DNA of 64,000 bases, from NCBI RefSeq assembly GCF_021088345.1, contig NZ_CP088156.1, forward strand, positions 5,270,001-5,334,000, in the 5' to 3' direction. Source of the DNA: Bradyrhizobium ontarionense. GTDB lineage: Bacteria; Pseudomonadota; Alphaproteobacteria; Rhizobiales; Xanthobacteraceae. Both the position numbers and the translations under genes were made by a program. Shown here in pieces: positions 1 through 7,983 of the stretch; within the stretch, counting starts at the first letter, position 1, and every line of letters begins with the position of its first letter. The notes beneath the pieces were generated by a model. The model was not told where the DNA came from, searched no databases, and worked only from the letters and a program-made list of their open reading frames with translations.

Positions 1-538
1 CGGGCACCTCGACGGTCGAGAACTCCAGGCACAAAAAGCGCCCGCCGTGCTTGAGCACGCGATGCGCCTCGGCGAGCGCCAGCTCGATCTGCGGCACGTT
101 GCGGATGCCGAACGCGATCGTATAGGCGTCGAACGAGCGGTCGGGAAAGGCGAGCTTCTCCGCATTGCCCTCGACGAAATCGACCCGGTCGTCGAGACCC
201 AGCTTGTAGGCGCGCTGGCGGCCGACTTCGAGCATGTCGCCGTTGATGTCGCAGACGGTGGCGTGGAAGCCTGAGCCCGCCTTCCTGGCGGCGCGAAAGG
301 AGATGTCGCCGGTGCCGCCGGCCACGTCGAGCAGCGCGAACGGCGCGTCGCTCTTCGGCGGGTTCAGCGTGTTGATCATGATGTCCTTCCAGACGCGGTG
401 CAGCCCGCCCGACATCAGGTCGTTCATCACGTCATAGCGCGACGCCACGCTGTGAAACACCTCGTTCACCAGCGTCTGCTTCTCGCCCAGAGGCACATCC
501 CTGAAGCCGAAATGAGTGGTCTGGTCCGGCTGATCCAT
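1..538 (-). CDS. ubiE: Ubiquinone/menaquinone C-methyltransferase UbiE (3' end outside window)
   Basis: The first 179 residues of a UbiE/COQ5-family SAM-dependent methyltransferase, which C-methylates the benzoquinol ring in ubiquinone synthesis. The protein opens [15 protein letters not shown], carries the glycine-rich SAM-binding motif DVAGGTGD at about residues 71-78, and later the family segment AFGIRNVPQ. The start is the ATG at 538; the reading frame runs off the left edge, so the C-terminus is not seen. It diverges from mutM with about 105 bp between the two starts, so the shared intergenic space probably holds both promoters. The ubiE/mutM divergent pairing is common in alphaproteobacteria (family knowledge). 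Confidence 0.93.
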   Translation of the reverse strand, partial: MDQPDQTTHFGFRDVPLGEKQTLVNEVFHSVASRYDVMNDLMSGGLHRVWKDIMINTLNPPKSDAPFALLDVAGGTGDISFRAARKAGSGFHATVCDINGDMLEVGRQRAYKLGLDDRVDFVEGNAEKLAFPDRSFDAYTIAFGIRNVPQIELALAEAHRVLKHGGRFLCLEFSTVEVP

Positions 539-643
539 CACCCTTACTCCGATACGGCACCATAGCGCTGATGCGGCCAAGGCGCTATCACGTCAGCCGG
601 ACAAGGTGAATGGTCGTGGACGCAAAAGGTGGAATGAACCGGC

Positions 644-1525
644 ATGCCTGAGCTGCCCGAAGTCGAGACCGTCCGCCGCGGGCTGCAGCCGGTCATGGAG
701 GGCGCGAAGATCGTCACCGCCGAGGCCCGGCGCGGCGATCTGCGGTTTCCGTTCCAGCCCGATTTTGCGAAGCGCCTGCAGGGCCAGACCGTCACCGGGC
801 TCGGCCGGCGCGCCAAATATCTCTTGGCCGATCTCGGCTCCGGCGACGTGCTCTTGATGCATCTGGGCATGTCCGGCTCGTTCCGCGTGATCAAGCCGGA
901 GCACGAGACGACGCCCGGCGAGTTTCACTATCCGCGCGGCAAGGACAGCGTCCACGACCACGTCGTGTTTCACATGTCCTCCGGCGCCGAGATCGTGTTC
1001 AACGATCCGCGCCGCTTCGGCTTCATGAAGATCATCGCGCGCGGTAAGCTCGATGCCGAACCGCATCTGAAGGATCTCGGGCCGGAGCCGCTGGGCAACG
1101 CGTTCGATGCGGCGATGCTGGCGCGCGCCTGCGCCAACAAGAAGACCAGCCTGAAGGCGGCGCTGCTCGACCAGCGCGTCGTCGCGGGGCTTGGCAACAT
1201 CTATGTCTGTGAGGCGCTGTTCCGCGCGCACCTGTCGCCGCGCCGGCTGGCGGCGACGCTCGCCACCAGGAAGGGTGAGCCCACCGACCACGCGAAGCGG
1301 CTGGTCGAGGCGATCCACACCGTGCTCAACGAGGCGATCCGCGCCGGCGGCTCGTCGCTGCGCGACCACCGCCAGACCAGCGGCGAGCTCGGCTACTTCC
1401 AGCATTCGTTCCAGGTCTATGACCGCGAAGGCGAGCCGTGCCGCACCGGAGGATGCGAGGGCGTGGTGAAGCGCTTCGTGCAGAACGGCCGCTCGACGTT
1501 CTGGTGTCCGAAGTGCCAGAGGTGA
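644..1525 (+). CDS. mutM: Formamidopyrimidine-DNA glycosylase (Fpg/MutM)
   Basis: A 293-residue base-excision repair glycosylase/AP lyase that removes 8-oxoguanine and formamidopyrimidines. It begins [10 protein letters not shown]; after Met removal Pro is the catalytic nucleophile and the next Glu the acid. The conserved Lys lies in RRAKYLL near residue 57. The helix-two-turn-helix follows [12 protein letters not shown], and the C-terminus is a zinc finger with a CX4C half (CRTGGC) and a CPKC half ending in QR, the spacing I expect in rhizobial members. Length is normal for the family. The ATG at 644 is fixed by the need for an exposed N-terminal proline. The gene is followed after 94 bp by the cyclic-nucleotide-binding gene. 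Confidence 0.97.
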   Translation: MPELPEVETVRRGLQPVMEGAKIVTAEARRGDLRFPFQPDFAKRLQGQTVTGLGRRAKYLLADLGSGDVLLMHLGMSGSFRVIKPEHETTPGEFHYPRGKDSVHDHVVFHMSSGAEIVFNDPRRFGFMKIIARGKLDAEPHLKDLGPEPLGNAFDAAMLARACANKKTSLKAALLDQRVVAGLGNIYVCEALFRAHLSPRRLAATLATRKGEPTDHAKRLVEAIHTVLNEAIRAGGSSLRDHRQTSGELGYFQHSFQVYDREGEPCRTGGCEGVVKRFVQNGRSTFWCPKCQR

Positions 1526-1619
1526 CGCGACCGACGACGATCCGGCGCGGATTGATCCCTCGCCGGTCGCCAGCATGCGGTCCGCTTGTCGCGGTCCGGC
1601 GCGGGCGTATACTGACGCC

Positions 1620-2102
1620 ATGGCTGTCAGCTCGCCCGATCTGAAAGCATTCCTGCGCGCCACGCCGTTCTTCGGCGGCCTGTCGGACGCGAGCCTCGAC
1701 TCGTTGGCTTCAATGCTGGTCGAGCGCCGCTTCGAGGTCGGCGCTCCCGTTTTTGCGGAAGGAGAGCCGGGGCGCTCGATGTTCATCGTACGCAGCGGCA
1801 CGCTCGCGGTCAGCGAGCGCGTCGAGTCCGGGCGTATCCTTCGCATGGCAGGTCTGGCGCCCGGCGATTTCTTCGGCGAGATGACGCTCTTGGAAATGCA
1901 GAACAGGTCGGCGACGGTGGTCGCGGAGACGCCCACCGTGCTCTACGAGCTGACGGCGCAAACGCTCTATGCGTTCTACAAGGCGGACATCCAGGCTTAT
2001 GTGATCGTGATGCAGAATATCAATCGCGAGCTGTGCCGACGCCTGCGCCGTGCCGATGAGCGCATCAAGAAGCTGGAGATGCGGGAGGCCGGATCGCGGT
2101 AG
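1620..2102 (+). CDS. Single-domain cyclic-nucleotide-binding protein (CAP-type)
   Basis: A 160-residue protein made almost wholly of one CAP_ED domain. It starts FLRATPFFGGLSDASLD and carries the phosphate-binding cassette FGEMTLLEMQNRSATV around residues 83-98, with the Glu and Arg that contact the ribose and phosphate of cAMP/cGMP. After the C-helix there is no DNA-binding domain, so it is not a CRP/FNR transcription factor; only a short charged tail follows. It may act as a stand-alone cyclic nucleotide sensor for a partner protein, but the partner is not evident. I chose the ATG at 1620; a start at 1575 would add 15 residues unlike the family. It is convergent with the downstream ParA-like gene. 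Confidence 0.85.
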   Translation: MAVSSPDLKAFLRATPFFGGLSDASLDSLASMLVERRFEVGAPVFAEGEPGRSMFIVRSGTLAVSERVESGRILRMAGLAPGDFFGEMTLLEMQNRSATVVAETPTVLYELTAQTLYAFYKADIQAYVIVMQNINRELCRRLRRADERIKKLEMREAGSR

Positions 2103-2204
2103 GCTTGCAGGTCGTGAGTGGTCCGACGCCCATCTCGCGCCGCCGCGCGATCCGGCAAACAGAACGGGTGCTCGACCCTTGTGCCCGCAGTGATGCCGAT
2201 CGCT

Positions 2205-2954
2205 TTACAGGCAGGCGTCCCAGGAGAGACTCGCCTCGTTCGGCGGGGGCGCGACGGCGTTGGCCATTAAGGAACGCGACTCGGCACCCGCCGCGCGCAG
2301 CGCATGGCATGCGTCGCTTTGGCCGAGCCGCTGCTCGATCCATTGCCAAAGCAGCCGGATCTCCTCGGCCGATTTGCCGCCGTCGTTGAATTCGGTGACG
2401 CCCAATCCCGCGGCGAGGGCATCCTGATGATCGTTGCGCAGGATGATCAGCGGTTTGGCGATGATGTCAGCGAGATCGCGATCGCCCTGGCTCAACGCAT
2501 TCGCGGCCTCGCTCGCGCGCTGGCCCCGACGTGGCGCCTGGTTGAGCACGAAGGCGAAGCGGCGGCGGCTGTTCTGGATGATCTTCACCGTCGGCGCCGA
2601 GGCAACGATGTCGGCGACGCACGGACGCGCCGGCACCAGGCATAGATCGGCCTGGTCGATCGCGGCGCGGGTCAGGGCGTTGATGCCGCTCGACGTGTCG
2701 ATCACCGCGAGCGTCACGCCGCCGCGCGCCAGGGCGTCCAGGCGGCGGCCGATATCCGAGACCTGCTGAATCGGTTCGACGAAAGGCTCGGCGAGCCCGC
2801 GTCGACTCTGCCAGTAGGATAGCGTGCCCTGAGGATCCGTCTCGATCAGGCGCACGATCTCCCCGGCCTGTTGAGCTGCAACCGCGAGACCCATCGCCAG
2901 CGTGCTCTTGCCGCTGCCGCCCTTCTGTGTGGCCAATACGATCGTGCGTATCAT
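2205..2954 (-). CDS. Orphan ParA/MinD-type ATPase (copy 1)
   Basis: A 249-residue deviant-Walker ATPase. QKGGSGKST at residues 10-18 is the Walker A' motif with the signature lysine. The Walker B segment is LAVIDTSSG, where classical ParA has DTPP, and NDHQDALAAGLGV near residue 180 is typical of Soj/ParA-like proteins. No ParB, no parS-like cluster and no DNA-binding domain are visible, so a chromosome partition role is not supported; ParA-like ATPases also position chemoreceptors, carboxysomes and other cargo. It lies downstream of a close paralog on the same strand, about 330 bp away and separated by a terminator. The last residues, SWDACL, echo the paralog's tail. The ATG at 2954 places the P-loop at the usual distance; an upstream extension looks non-coding. 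Confidence 0.85.
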   Translation of the reverse strand: MIRTIVLATQKGGSGKSTLAMGLAVAAQQAGEIVRLIETDPQGTLSYWQSRRGLAEPFVEPIQQVSDIGRRLDALARGGVTLAVIDTSSGINALTRAAIDQADLCLVPARPCVADIVASAPTVKIIQNSRRRFAFVLNQAPRRGQRASEAANALSQGDRDLADIIAKPLIILRNDHQDALAAGLGVTEFNDGGKSAEEIRLLWQWIEQRLGQSDACHALRAAGAESRSLMANAVAPPPNEASLSWDACL

Positions 2955-3195
2955 GCGACCCCTTGCTTGTCCGCAAAAGCCGACTGCAGACCACCGCGAC
3001 GGCAGCACCGATCGTTCGCCCGTGAGCGGATCGATTCGAATGCCACCGCCCGAATCGTAAGCTTTTACGTCCAGCAACGACTATGACGTTCGTGTGACAA
3101 TTGTAAATGTCGGACGCCGAGGCGAGCGTCGCAAAGTTGATAGTCGTGCCGAATAGGTCGCATCGGCTCGCCATGCTTGCCGATGGCACGCGTGT

Positions 3196-3228
3196 AACGA
3201 AAACGGCCGCTCGTTTGGCGAGCGGCCG
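3196..3228 (-). terminator. Rho-independent terminator after ParA-like copy 2
   Basis: A perfect 10-bp inverted repeat, CGGCCGCTCG at 3204-3213 against CGAGCGGCCG at 3219-3228, with a 5-nt loop. On the minus strand the stem is followed by TTTTCGTT. It lies about 60 nt beyond the stop of the ParA-like gene at 3288, so copy 1 is probably transcribed from its own promoter in the space between here and 2954. Confidence 0.85.
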
Positions 3229-3287
3229 GCTTCGGCATTGAAGGATCTCCCGGGCTCGAAGAATGCCGGCGGCCGAGCAGGCCAGGT

Positions 3288-4091
3288 CTACAGTCCGGCC
3301 TTCCAGTTGATGCCGTTGTCGGCCCAGGTCGGATACGCGCGCGTCGCCGGCACCTTGGCCTCGTCGGACGGCGGCGCCAGCATGATCGGGAATTCCACCT
3401 CGGCGTGTTCGCTTGCTTCCTTCAGTTCGCCGGCCTCGTGCATGACGTGATCGCCGGCGAGCTTGCCCGCGGTCCAGCGCCACAGGCTGCGGATCTCCTG
3501 CGCCGACTTGCCGTCGGTGTCGAACTCGCTGACGCCAAGGCCGGCGGCGAGCGCGTCCTGGTGATCGTTGCGCATCATGATGAAGGGCTGGGCCAGTACC
3601 TCGGCGATGTCGCGCGGCGCGTCACTGTCGAGTGCGGTGGTCGCATCGGTGACGCGGTGGCCGCCGCGGATCGGCGCCTGGTTGAGAACGAAGGCGAATG
3701 GTTTGCGCCAGGCACGCACGATGCTCAGCGTCGGCGCTGTGGCTTCGATGTCGGCGACGCTCGGACGCGCCGGGATCAGGCACAGATCGCAGTGACGGAT
3801 CGCGGCGGTGGTGGAGGCCGTGATGCCGCTCCCGGTGTCGATCACGCACAAGGTCACGCCTTCGTGCGACGCCGCTTCGAGGCGCGGCTCGATCATCTTC
3901 GCGTCGTAAACGGCTTCGACGATCGGCTCGCCTGCGTTGCGGCGCGCCTGCCATTTCGACAGCGTGCCCTGGCGGTCGGTTTCGATCACGCGCACCTTGT
4001 GGCCAGCCTGCTGCGCAGCCACGGCGAGACCGATAGCCAGCGTGCTCTTACCGCTGCCGCCCTTCTGCGTGGCCAAAACGATCGTATACAT
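3288..4091 (-). CDS. Orphan ParA/MinD-type ATPase (copy 2)
   Basis: A 267-residue paralog of the gene at 2205-2954, identical over more than half of its residues by eye. It has the Walker A' motif QKGGSGKST at residues 9-17, Walker B LCVIDTGSG, and the shared blocks LNQAP and RNDHQDALAAGLGV. Like copy 1 it lacks the DTPP form of switch I. It carries about 20 extra residues near the C-terminus, rich in Ala, Pro and Glu, before a terminal NWKAGL that matches SWDACL of copy 1. AAGGA lies about 10 nt before the ATG. No ParB neighbour is present. A MipZ- or PpfA-like positioning role is possible but unproven. Confidence 0.85.
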   Translation of the reverse strand: MYTIVLATQKGGSGKSTLAIGLAVAAQQAGHKVRVIETDRQGTLSKWQARRNAGEPIVEAVYDAKMIEPRLEAASHEGVTLCVIDTGSGITASTTAAIRHCDLCLIPARPSVADIEATAPTLSIVRAWRKPFAFVLNQAPIRGGHRVTDATTALDSDAPRDIAEVLAQPFIMMRNDHQDALAAGLGVSEFDTDGKSAQEIRSLWRWTAGKLAGDHVMHEAGELKEASEHAEVEFPIMLAPPSDEAKVPATRAYPTWADNGINWKAGL

Positions 4092-4549
4092 CGGGAGACA
4101 GTCCTTCGGATGTTGACGGAACTTATGAGAACGCCAAAGCTGAGTGCATCGCGATGCGCGGTGCAGAGCTATTCTCGCTCAGGACAGTCCCGGCCCGATC
4201 CGACATGAGAGGGATCGCGGAGGTCCGAATCAGCACGCCGACAGAAACTGTTCGAACTATCTCATGTCCGGCCTGCGATTGGACAGACCGGTTGACTACG
4301 GCGGGAGCCGTTCCGAGTTGATAGCAAGGTGCTAGGAAGTGAGCGGCAGCCCGCCGCAGAAGAGCGCTCGGCATCGTCGAGCATCATCATGGGCAGTCGC
4401 GATGCTGCCCATCAGATCCTCGCCGGCCGCCGTCGGGCCCTTAATTTTTTGTAAAATGACATGCTTAATTTTGCGTAAATGCTCGCCGCGTTGCCGTGCG
4501 GGCGTCTCCCGCAGACGAGCGAGACGGCGGCGGTCGTGTCTCCAATACA
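4092..4549. other. Non-coding region upstream of the ParA-like pair
   Basis: About 460 bp without a convincing gene, between the pentapeptide gene and the ParA-like gene that it presumably promotes. It contains an 8-bp perfect inverted repeat, ATGGGCAG at 4389-4396 against CTGCCCAT at 4405-4412, with no T-run on either side, and the AT-rich tandem repeat listed separately at 4440-4481. No tRNA or other RNA gene is recognisable. Confidence 0.6.
4440..4481. repeat. AT-rich tandem direct repeat, two units, 24-bp period
   Basis: Unit 1 at 4440-4458 reads CTTAATTTTTTGTAAAATG and unit 2 at 4464-4481 reads CTTAATTTTGCGTAAATG. They match closely and start 24 bp apart, in sharp contrast to the GC-rich surroundings. 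Each unit fits TTAA-N7-TAAA on this strand, close to but not the same as the CtrA consensus TTAA-N7-TTAA. It may be an operator for the downstream ParA-like genes or a remnant promoter; function is inference. Confidence 0.55.
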
Positions 4550-5338
4550 TCAGTCCTCGTCGGCAAACACGTCGATGCCCAGGCTGCGCAGCAGATGGTG
4601 CTGCTGGCTTGCGGAGATCTGCATGCCCGAGAAGCTCTGGATGTCCTGAAGGTCGAATCCGGAGAGGTCGGCGCCGCGAAGGTCAGCCCCCGACAGATCG
4701 GCGAGACGCAAGGCCGCGTTGGTGAGATTGCTCCCGCGCAGTGAAGCGTTGACCAGCGAGGTGCCCTGGAGCTCGGCGCCGGACAAATCGCAGTCGATGA
4801 TCCTGAGCGAGGACAGGTCGGCGTCGCGGAGCACGACGTTGTCCATCTTGCAGGTCTCGAAGGTCCCGGCCAGCCGAACGGGCTTCTTCGACTTCGTCTG
4901 TCGTGTCGAACGGAATGCAAAGCCCGGTTTCTCGAACGTCGCGCCCGACATCCGGCAGCCGGAAAACGTCACGTCCCACAGCTCGCACACGTTGAACGTC
5001 GCGAGCATCAGGTCGCAATTGCGGAAGGTCGTGCCGCGCAGGTCGCAGAACCTGAACGTGCAGCCCTTGGCGCTGTCGCCGTCGAAGAAGCGGCAGTCCT
5101 CGAACCGTGCGCCTGCCAAGTTCACATTGGCGAATTCGCACTGGTTGAAGCGGCTCCGCGTCCAATGCGACGTGGCAAGCTCGCCGCCGACGAAGCGGGT
5201 GGAGGCCGCGTCGCAGTCCTCGAATTGCGCGGAGTCCAGAGGTTCATCGTCGAAGCTGAAGTCCGACAGGTCTGCAGCAATGAGCTTTTCGCTCCGCCGC
5301 AAGGCGCTGCGGATGGCCTCGTGGTCAAGTTCGGACAT
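4550..5338 (-). CDS. Pentapeptide-repeat protein
   Basis: A 262-residue protein dominated by A(D/N/S)LXX-type five-residue repeats, for example [15 protein letters not shown] and, near the C-terminus, [18 protein letters not shown]. Such repeats form a right-handed quadrilateral beta-helix. The run is interrupted near residues 135-160 by a Lys/Arg-rich insert (TRQTKSKKP). Cys is unusually frequent in the first half at the repeat position after Asn/Glu/Asp. The first 25 residues form a helical cap ([19 protein letters not shown]). There is no signal peptide or membrane segment, so it is probably cytoplasmic. Some family members mimic DNA and inhibit gyrase (Qnr, MfpA), but nothing here shows that function. 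The stop lies about 70 bp from the AT-rich repeat, with no clear terminator. Confidence 0.85.
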   Translation of the reverse strand: MSELDHEAIRSALRRSEKLIAADLSDFSFDDEPLDSAQFEDCDAASTRFVGGELATSHWTRSRFNQCEFANVNLAGARFEDCRFFDGDSAKGCTFRFCDLRGTTFRNCDLMLATFNVCELWDVTFSGCRMSGATFEKPGFAFRSTRQTKSKKPVRLAGTFETCKMDNVVLRDADLSSLRIIDCDLSGAELQGTSLVNASLRGSNLTNAALRLADLSGADLRGADLSGFDLQDIQSFSGMQISASQQHHLLRSLGIDVFADED

Positions 5339-5386
5339 TCAAGTGATGCTCTGCACGGCAAGCTGATCTGGTGCTGAAATCGTACG

Positions 5387-6754
5387 CTACTTGCGCACGC
5401 AGATCACGCGCACCGTGGCGGCCTTGGCATCCAGTGAGGAACCGTCGGGTTTGACGTCGTGCGCGGCGAGGAAGGCGCGCGTGGTTTCGGCGCTGATCAT
5501 CACGGCCTGTGACGATGGGATCAAGGCCGTGCCGGCGAGCATCCCGGGCTTGAGCAGGGCGACGCCGACGAACTTGCCGTCGCCATCCAGTGCGGCGGCA
5601 CCGGAGAAGCCAAGCCCAGGTGCCGGCGCGAGCGACGTTTCAGCCGGGCCATTGGCGGCAAGCTGGGCCTTGACGCTGCTGATTGCCGCAGCTCCGCCCT
5701 GGCTTTGCGGATCGGCAATGCCGACGATGTCGATCGATGATCTCGCGTTGCCGCCGGAGAGCGCGAGCGGCTTCAAGCCGCGCGCACCGTAGATGCGGAG
5801 CAGCGCCAGCCCATGCTCCTTGTCATCGGCGACCCGGTCGGCATGGCCAAAGCCGGGAACGGCGATGGCGAGGCAGCCATCGGTGATCTCGCGATCAGTG
5901 ATGATGGCTCCGTCGTGACTCGCGATGATGCCGGTGCCGTAATCGACGGTGCGGCGGGGCGCCGGCAGTGCGGCGGATGGCGCGGGAAACGCGGTGAAGG
6001 CGCTCGACATCGCGATCACGACGGCCTCGACCGTATTCTCGGTGGCCTGGTCGTAGAGGATCGTCATGATGCGCACCTCGTCACCCCTGGCGGTGCCGCG
6101 GATGTAGAACTTCTTCAGGCCCTGCAGGCCGGACAGCACGAAGAAATCGGGCTTGACGACACTGTAATCGACAGCGCGGCCCGGCGGCTCCTTCTTCTCG
6201 CGCTCGGCCAGCGCGGCCATGGTCGGATTGGCTTCCTTGCGCCGTGCGAGCGTGACCTGCACCGTTCCTGTCGGCGAGCTCCACTTGGAGCCGTTGCCGT
6301 CGCTGGTCTGCTGCGGCACCAGCTTGGTCGGAATGCCGAGCCGTGCACCGCTCACCGGCTCGGTCACGATCTTCCAGCCGACGCTCTCCTGCTTGCGGCG
6401 CGCCGTGTCGGCGAGCGCTGCGCGCTCCTGCGGATTGAGCACGCCGGTCGGCTTGCCGCCCTTGAGCTTCTGGTACTCTTTGATCGCGTTGACCATGCGC
6501 TCGCTGACGTCGCCGGTGATCGCGCCATTATACTGACCGATCCAAGCGAGATCGGATTGTAGCGCGAGCCGCTCGGCCTGTCCCATCGCGTTGGCGGTAT
6601 CGGCCGGCGCCTGCACGCCGGGCCGCACCGGCTGGGTCGTCACCGGCTTGGGCTTGGCGCCGGGCGGGACGCCCTGTGTCGTTTGCGCTTGCGCCGGCGA
6701 ACAGGCAGCGGTCACGCCTGCGCAGATGAGTGTTGCCGTGGCCAGCCGTCTCAT
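5387..6754 (-). CDS. Exported protein with trypsin-like fold, probably catalytically dead
   Basis: A 455-residue protein with a signal peptide (MRRLATATLICAGVTAACSPAQA). A peptidoglycan-binding-like helical segment, DLAWIGQYNGAITGDVSERM, follows at about residues 68-100. A middle domain of unknown type spans roughly 130-270, and a C-terminal half shows the trypsin/DegP pattern. In that half the usual TNAHVV histidine block reads ITDREIT and the usual DLALL aspartate block reads GLALLRI; only the nucleophile region GFSGAAAL keeps Ser. Two of three catalytic residues therefore appear to be lost. I started at the ATG at 6754, which gives a clean signal peptide; the open frame upstream is antisense to the next gene. 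It may be a periplasmic binding or regulatory pseudoprotease. Confidence 0.8.
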   Translation of the reverse strand: MRRLATATLICAGVTAACSPAQAQTTQGVPPGAKPKPVTTQPVRPGVQAPADTANAMGQAERLALQSDLAWIGQYNGAITGDVSERMVNAIKEYQKLKGGKPTGVLNPQERAALADTARRKQESVGWKIVTEPVSGARLGIPTKLVPQQTSDGNGSKWSSPTGTVQVTLARRKEANPTMAALAEREKKEPPGRAVDYSVVKPDFFVLSGLQGLKKFYIRGTARGDEVRIMTILYDQATENTVEAVVIAMSSAFTAFPAPSAALPAPRRTVDYGTGIIASHDGAIITDREITDGCLAIAVPGFGHADRVADDKEHGLALLRIYGARGLKPLALSGGNARSSIDIVGIADPQSQGGAAAISSVKAQLAANGPAETSLAPAPGLGFSGAAALDGDGKFVGVALLKPGMLAGTALIPSSQAVMISAETTRAFLAAHDVKPDGSSLDAKAATVRVICVRK

Positions 6755-6895
6755 GACAAATCCCGAGCTCTTGCAGCTGACATAAATAAGCACATCTGCT
6801 TGGTCGGTCACAATCGGGTGAGGGTTCAGTGGGGAGGTCCGCTGTTTCCATGCCGGGCTGACGACGATGTGGCGGCGGAAGGACGTTGGGTAACG

Positions 6896-7702
6896 ATGCT
6901 GAGCGACGAGGAACTTGAGCGCTATGCCCGCCACATCGTGCTGCGCGACGTCGGTGGCCCGGGGCAGGCGGCGCTGAAGCGCGCCTCGGTGCTGGTGATC
7001 GGCGCGGGCGGCCTGGGTGCGCCGGCGCTGATGTATCTTGCCGCTGCCGGTGTCGGCACGATCGGTGTTGTCGACGATGACATGGTGTCGCTGTCGAATT
7101 TGCAGCGCCAGGTCATCCATGCGACGCCGGATATCGGCAGGCCCAAGGTCGAGAGCGCGGCCGAGCGCATCAACGCGCTCAATCCGCACGTCACGGTCGT
7201 TGCGCATCGGACCTGGCTCAACGCCGACAACGCGCTCGATCTGATCGGTGCCTATGATCTCGTGCTCGATGGTTCCGACAATTTCGACACCCGCTATCTC
7301 GTCTCCGATGCCTGCTTCCTGGCCGCGAGGCCGTTGATCACCGGCGCGCTCGGCACCTTCGATGCGTCGCTGACGACGATCCGCGCGCATGAGACGAATG
7401 AGAAGGGCGAATTCAATCCGACCTATCGCTGCCTGTTCCCCGAGCCGCCGCCGCCCGGCACGGTGCCGGCTTGCGCCGAAGCCGGTGTCATGGGCGCGCT
7501 CGCCGGCATGCTGGGCTCGATGATGGCGCTGGAGGCGATCCGCGAGATCGTCGGCTTCGGCGAAGGCCTGGTCGGCCGGCTCTTGATGCTCGACGCGCGC
7601 ACGATGCGCTTCGAGACGTTGCGCTACGGCCGCGATCCCGCCAATCCGCTCAACGGCGACGGGCCGGTGATTGCGGATCTGAGCATGCATCGGAAGCCGT
7701 AA
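6896..7702 (+). CDS. ThiF/MoeB/HesA-family adenylyltransferase (E1-like)
   Basis: A 268-residue E1-like enzyme that adenylates the C-terminal glycine of a ubiquitin-fold sulfur carrier such as MoaD or ThiS. It opens with the family signature ELERYARHIVLRDVGGPGQ. The nucleotide site VIGAGGLGAPAL follows at about residues 37-48, then NLQRQVIH with the catalytic Arg, and SDNFDTRYLVSD. There is no C-terminal rhodanese domain, and the zinc-binding CXXC pairs of E. coli MoeB are not evident: only YRCLFPEPPPPGTVPACAE remains. MoeB in molybdopterin synthesis is the first choice and ThiF the alternative; no mo- or thi- gene is next to it to decide. It is divergent from the exported pseudoprotease, with 141 bp between starts. 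Confidence 0.88.
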   Translation: MLSDEELERYARHIVLRDVGGPGQAALKRASVLVIGAGGLGAPALMYLAAAGVGTIGVVDDDMVSLSNLQRQVIHATPDIGRPKVESAAERINALNPHVTVVAHRTWLNADNALDLIGAYDLVLDGSDNFDTRYLVSDACFLAARPLITGALGTFDASLTTIRAHETNEKGEFNPTYRCLFPEPPPPGTVPACAEAGVMGALAGMLGSMMALEAIREIVGFGEGLVGRLLMLDARTMRFETLRYGRDPANPLNGDGPVIADLSMHRKP

Positions 7703-7731
7703 TGTGGTGAGAACCGCGCCAGATCCTCTGT

Positions 7732-7880
7732 TGTCGTCCCGGACAAGCCCGGCGACGCGAGAGCGTCGGCGGGCGCCGATCCGGGACCCATAGCCACCGC
7801 ATTCGGTGACATGCGCGGAACGTGCGGCCTGCCTGTTTCAGACATCACGCGGTATGGGTCCCCGCGTTCGCGGGACGACA
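7732..7880. repeat. MITE-like palindromic repeat with 10-bp terminal inverted repeats
   Basis: The ends are TGTCGTCCCG at 7732-7741 and CGGGACGACA at 7871-7880, a perfect inverted repeat. A second nested pair is GGGACCCATA at 7783-7792 against TATGGGTCCC at 7853-7862. The 149-bp unit has no coding capacity that I credit. It resembles the dispersed intergenic palindromes common in Bradyrhizobium and Rhodopseudomonas genomes (recalled, not searched). It fills most of the gap between the E1-like gene and the convergent dehydrogenase gene. Confidence 0.75.
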
Positions 7881-7983
7881 CCTGTGATGAGGTGACGGGC
7901 TCGACACCTAGTCCGCTGCCGTCCTGGACAAGTCTGCAGCGCGATCGCGTCGACGACACCGACTAAGAGGCTGGCGGATCGGC

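Noticed and set aside
593..1936. A 447-codon open frame antisense to mutM and the cyclic-nucleotide gene
   Set aside because: It covers two well-supported genes on the other strand, is rich in Arg, His and Leu as expected from antisense GC-rich frames, and has no family motif.
4389..4412. Eight-bp inverted repeat upstream of the ParA-like gene as a terminator
   Set aside because: No T-run on either strand and no gene ending just before it.
2205..5338. ParA pair plus pentapeptide protein as a plasmid partition or defence module
   Set aside because: No ParB, centromere repeats, toxin or nuclease; the surrounding genes are ordinary chromosomal genes.
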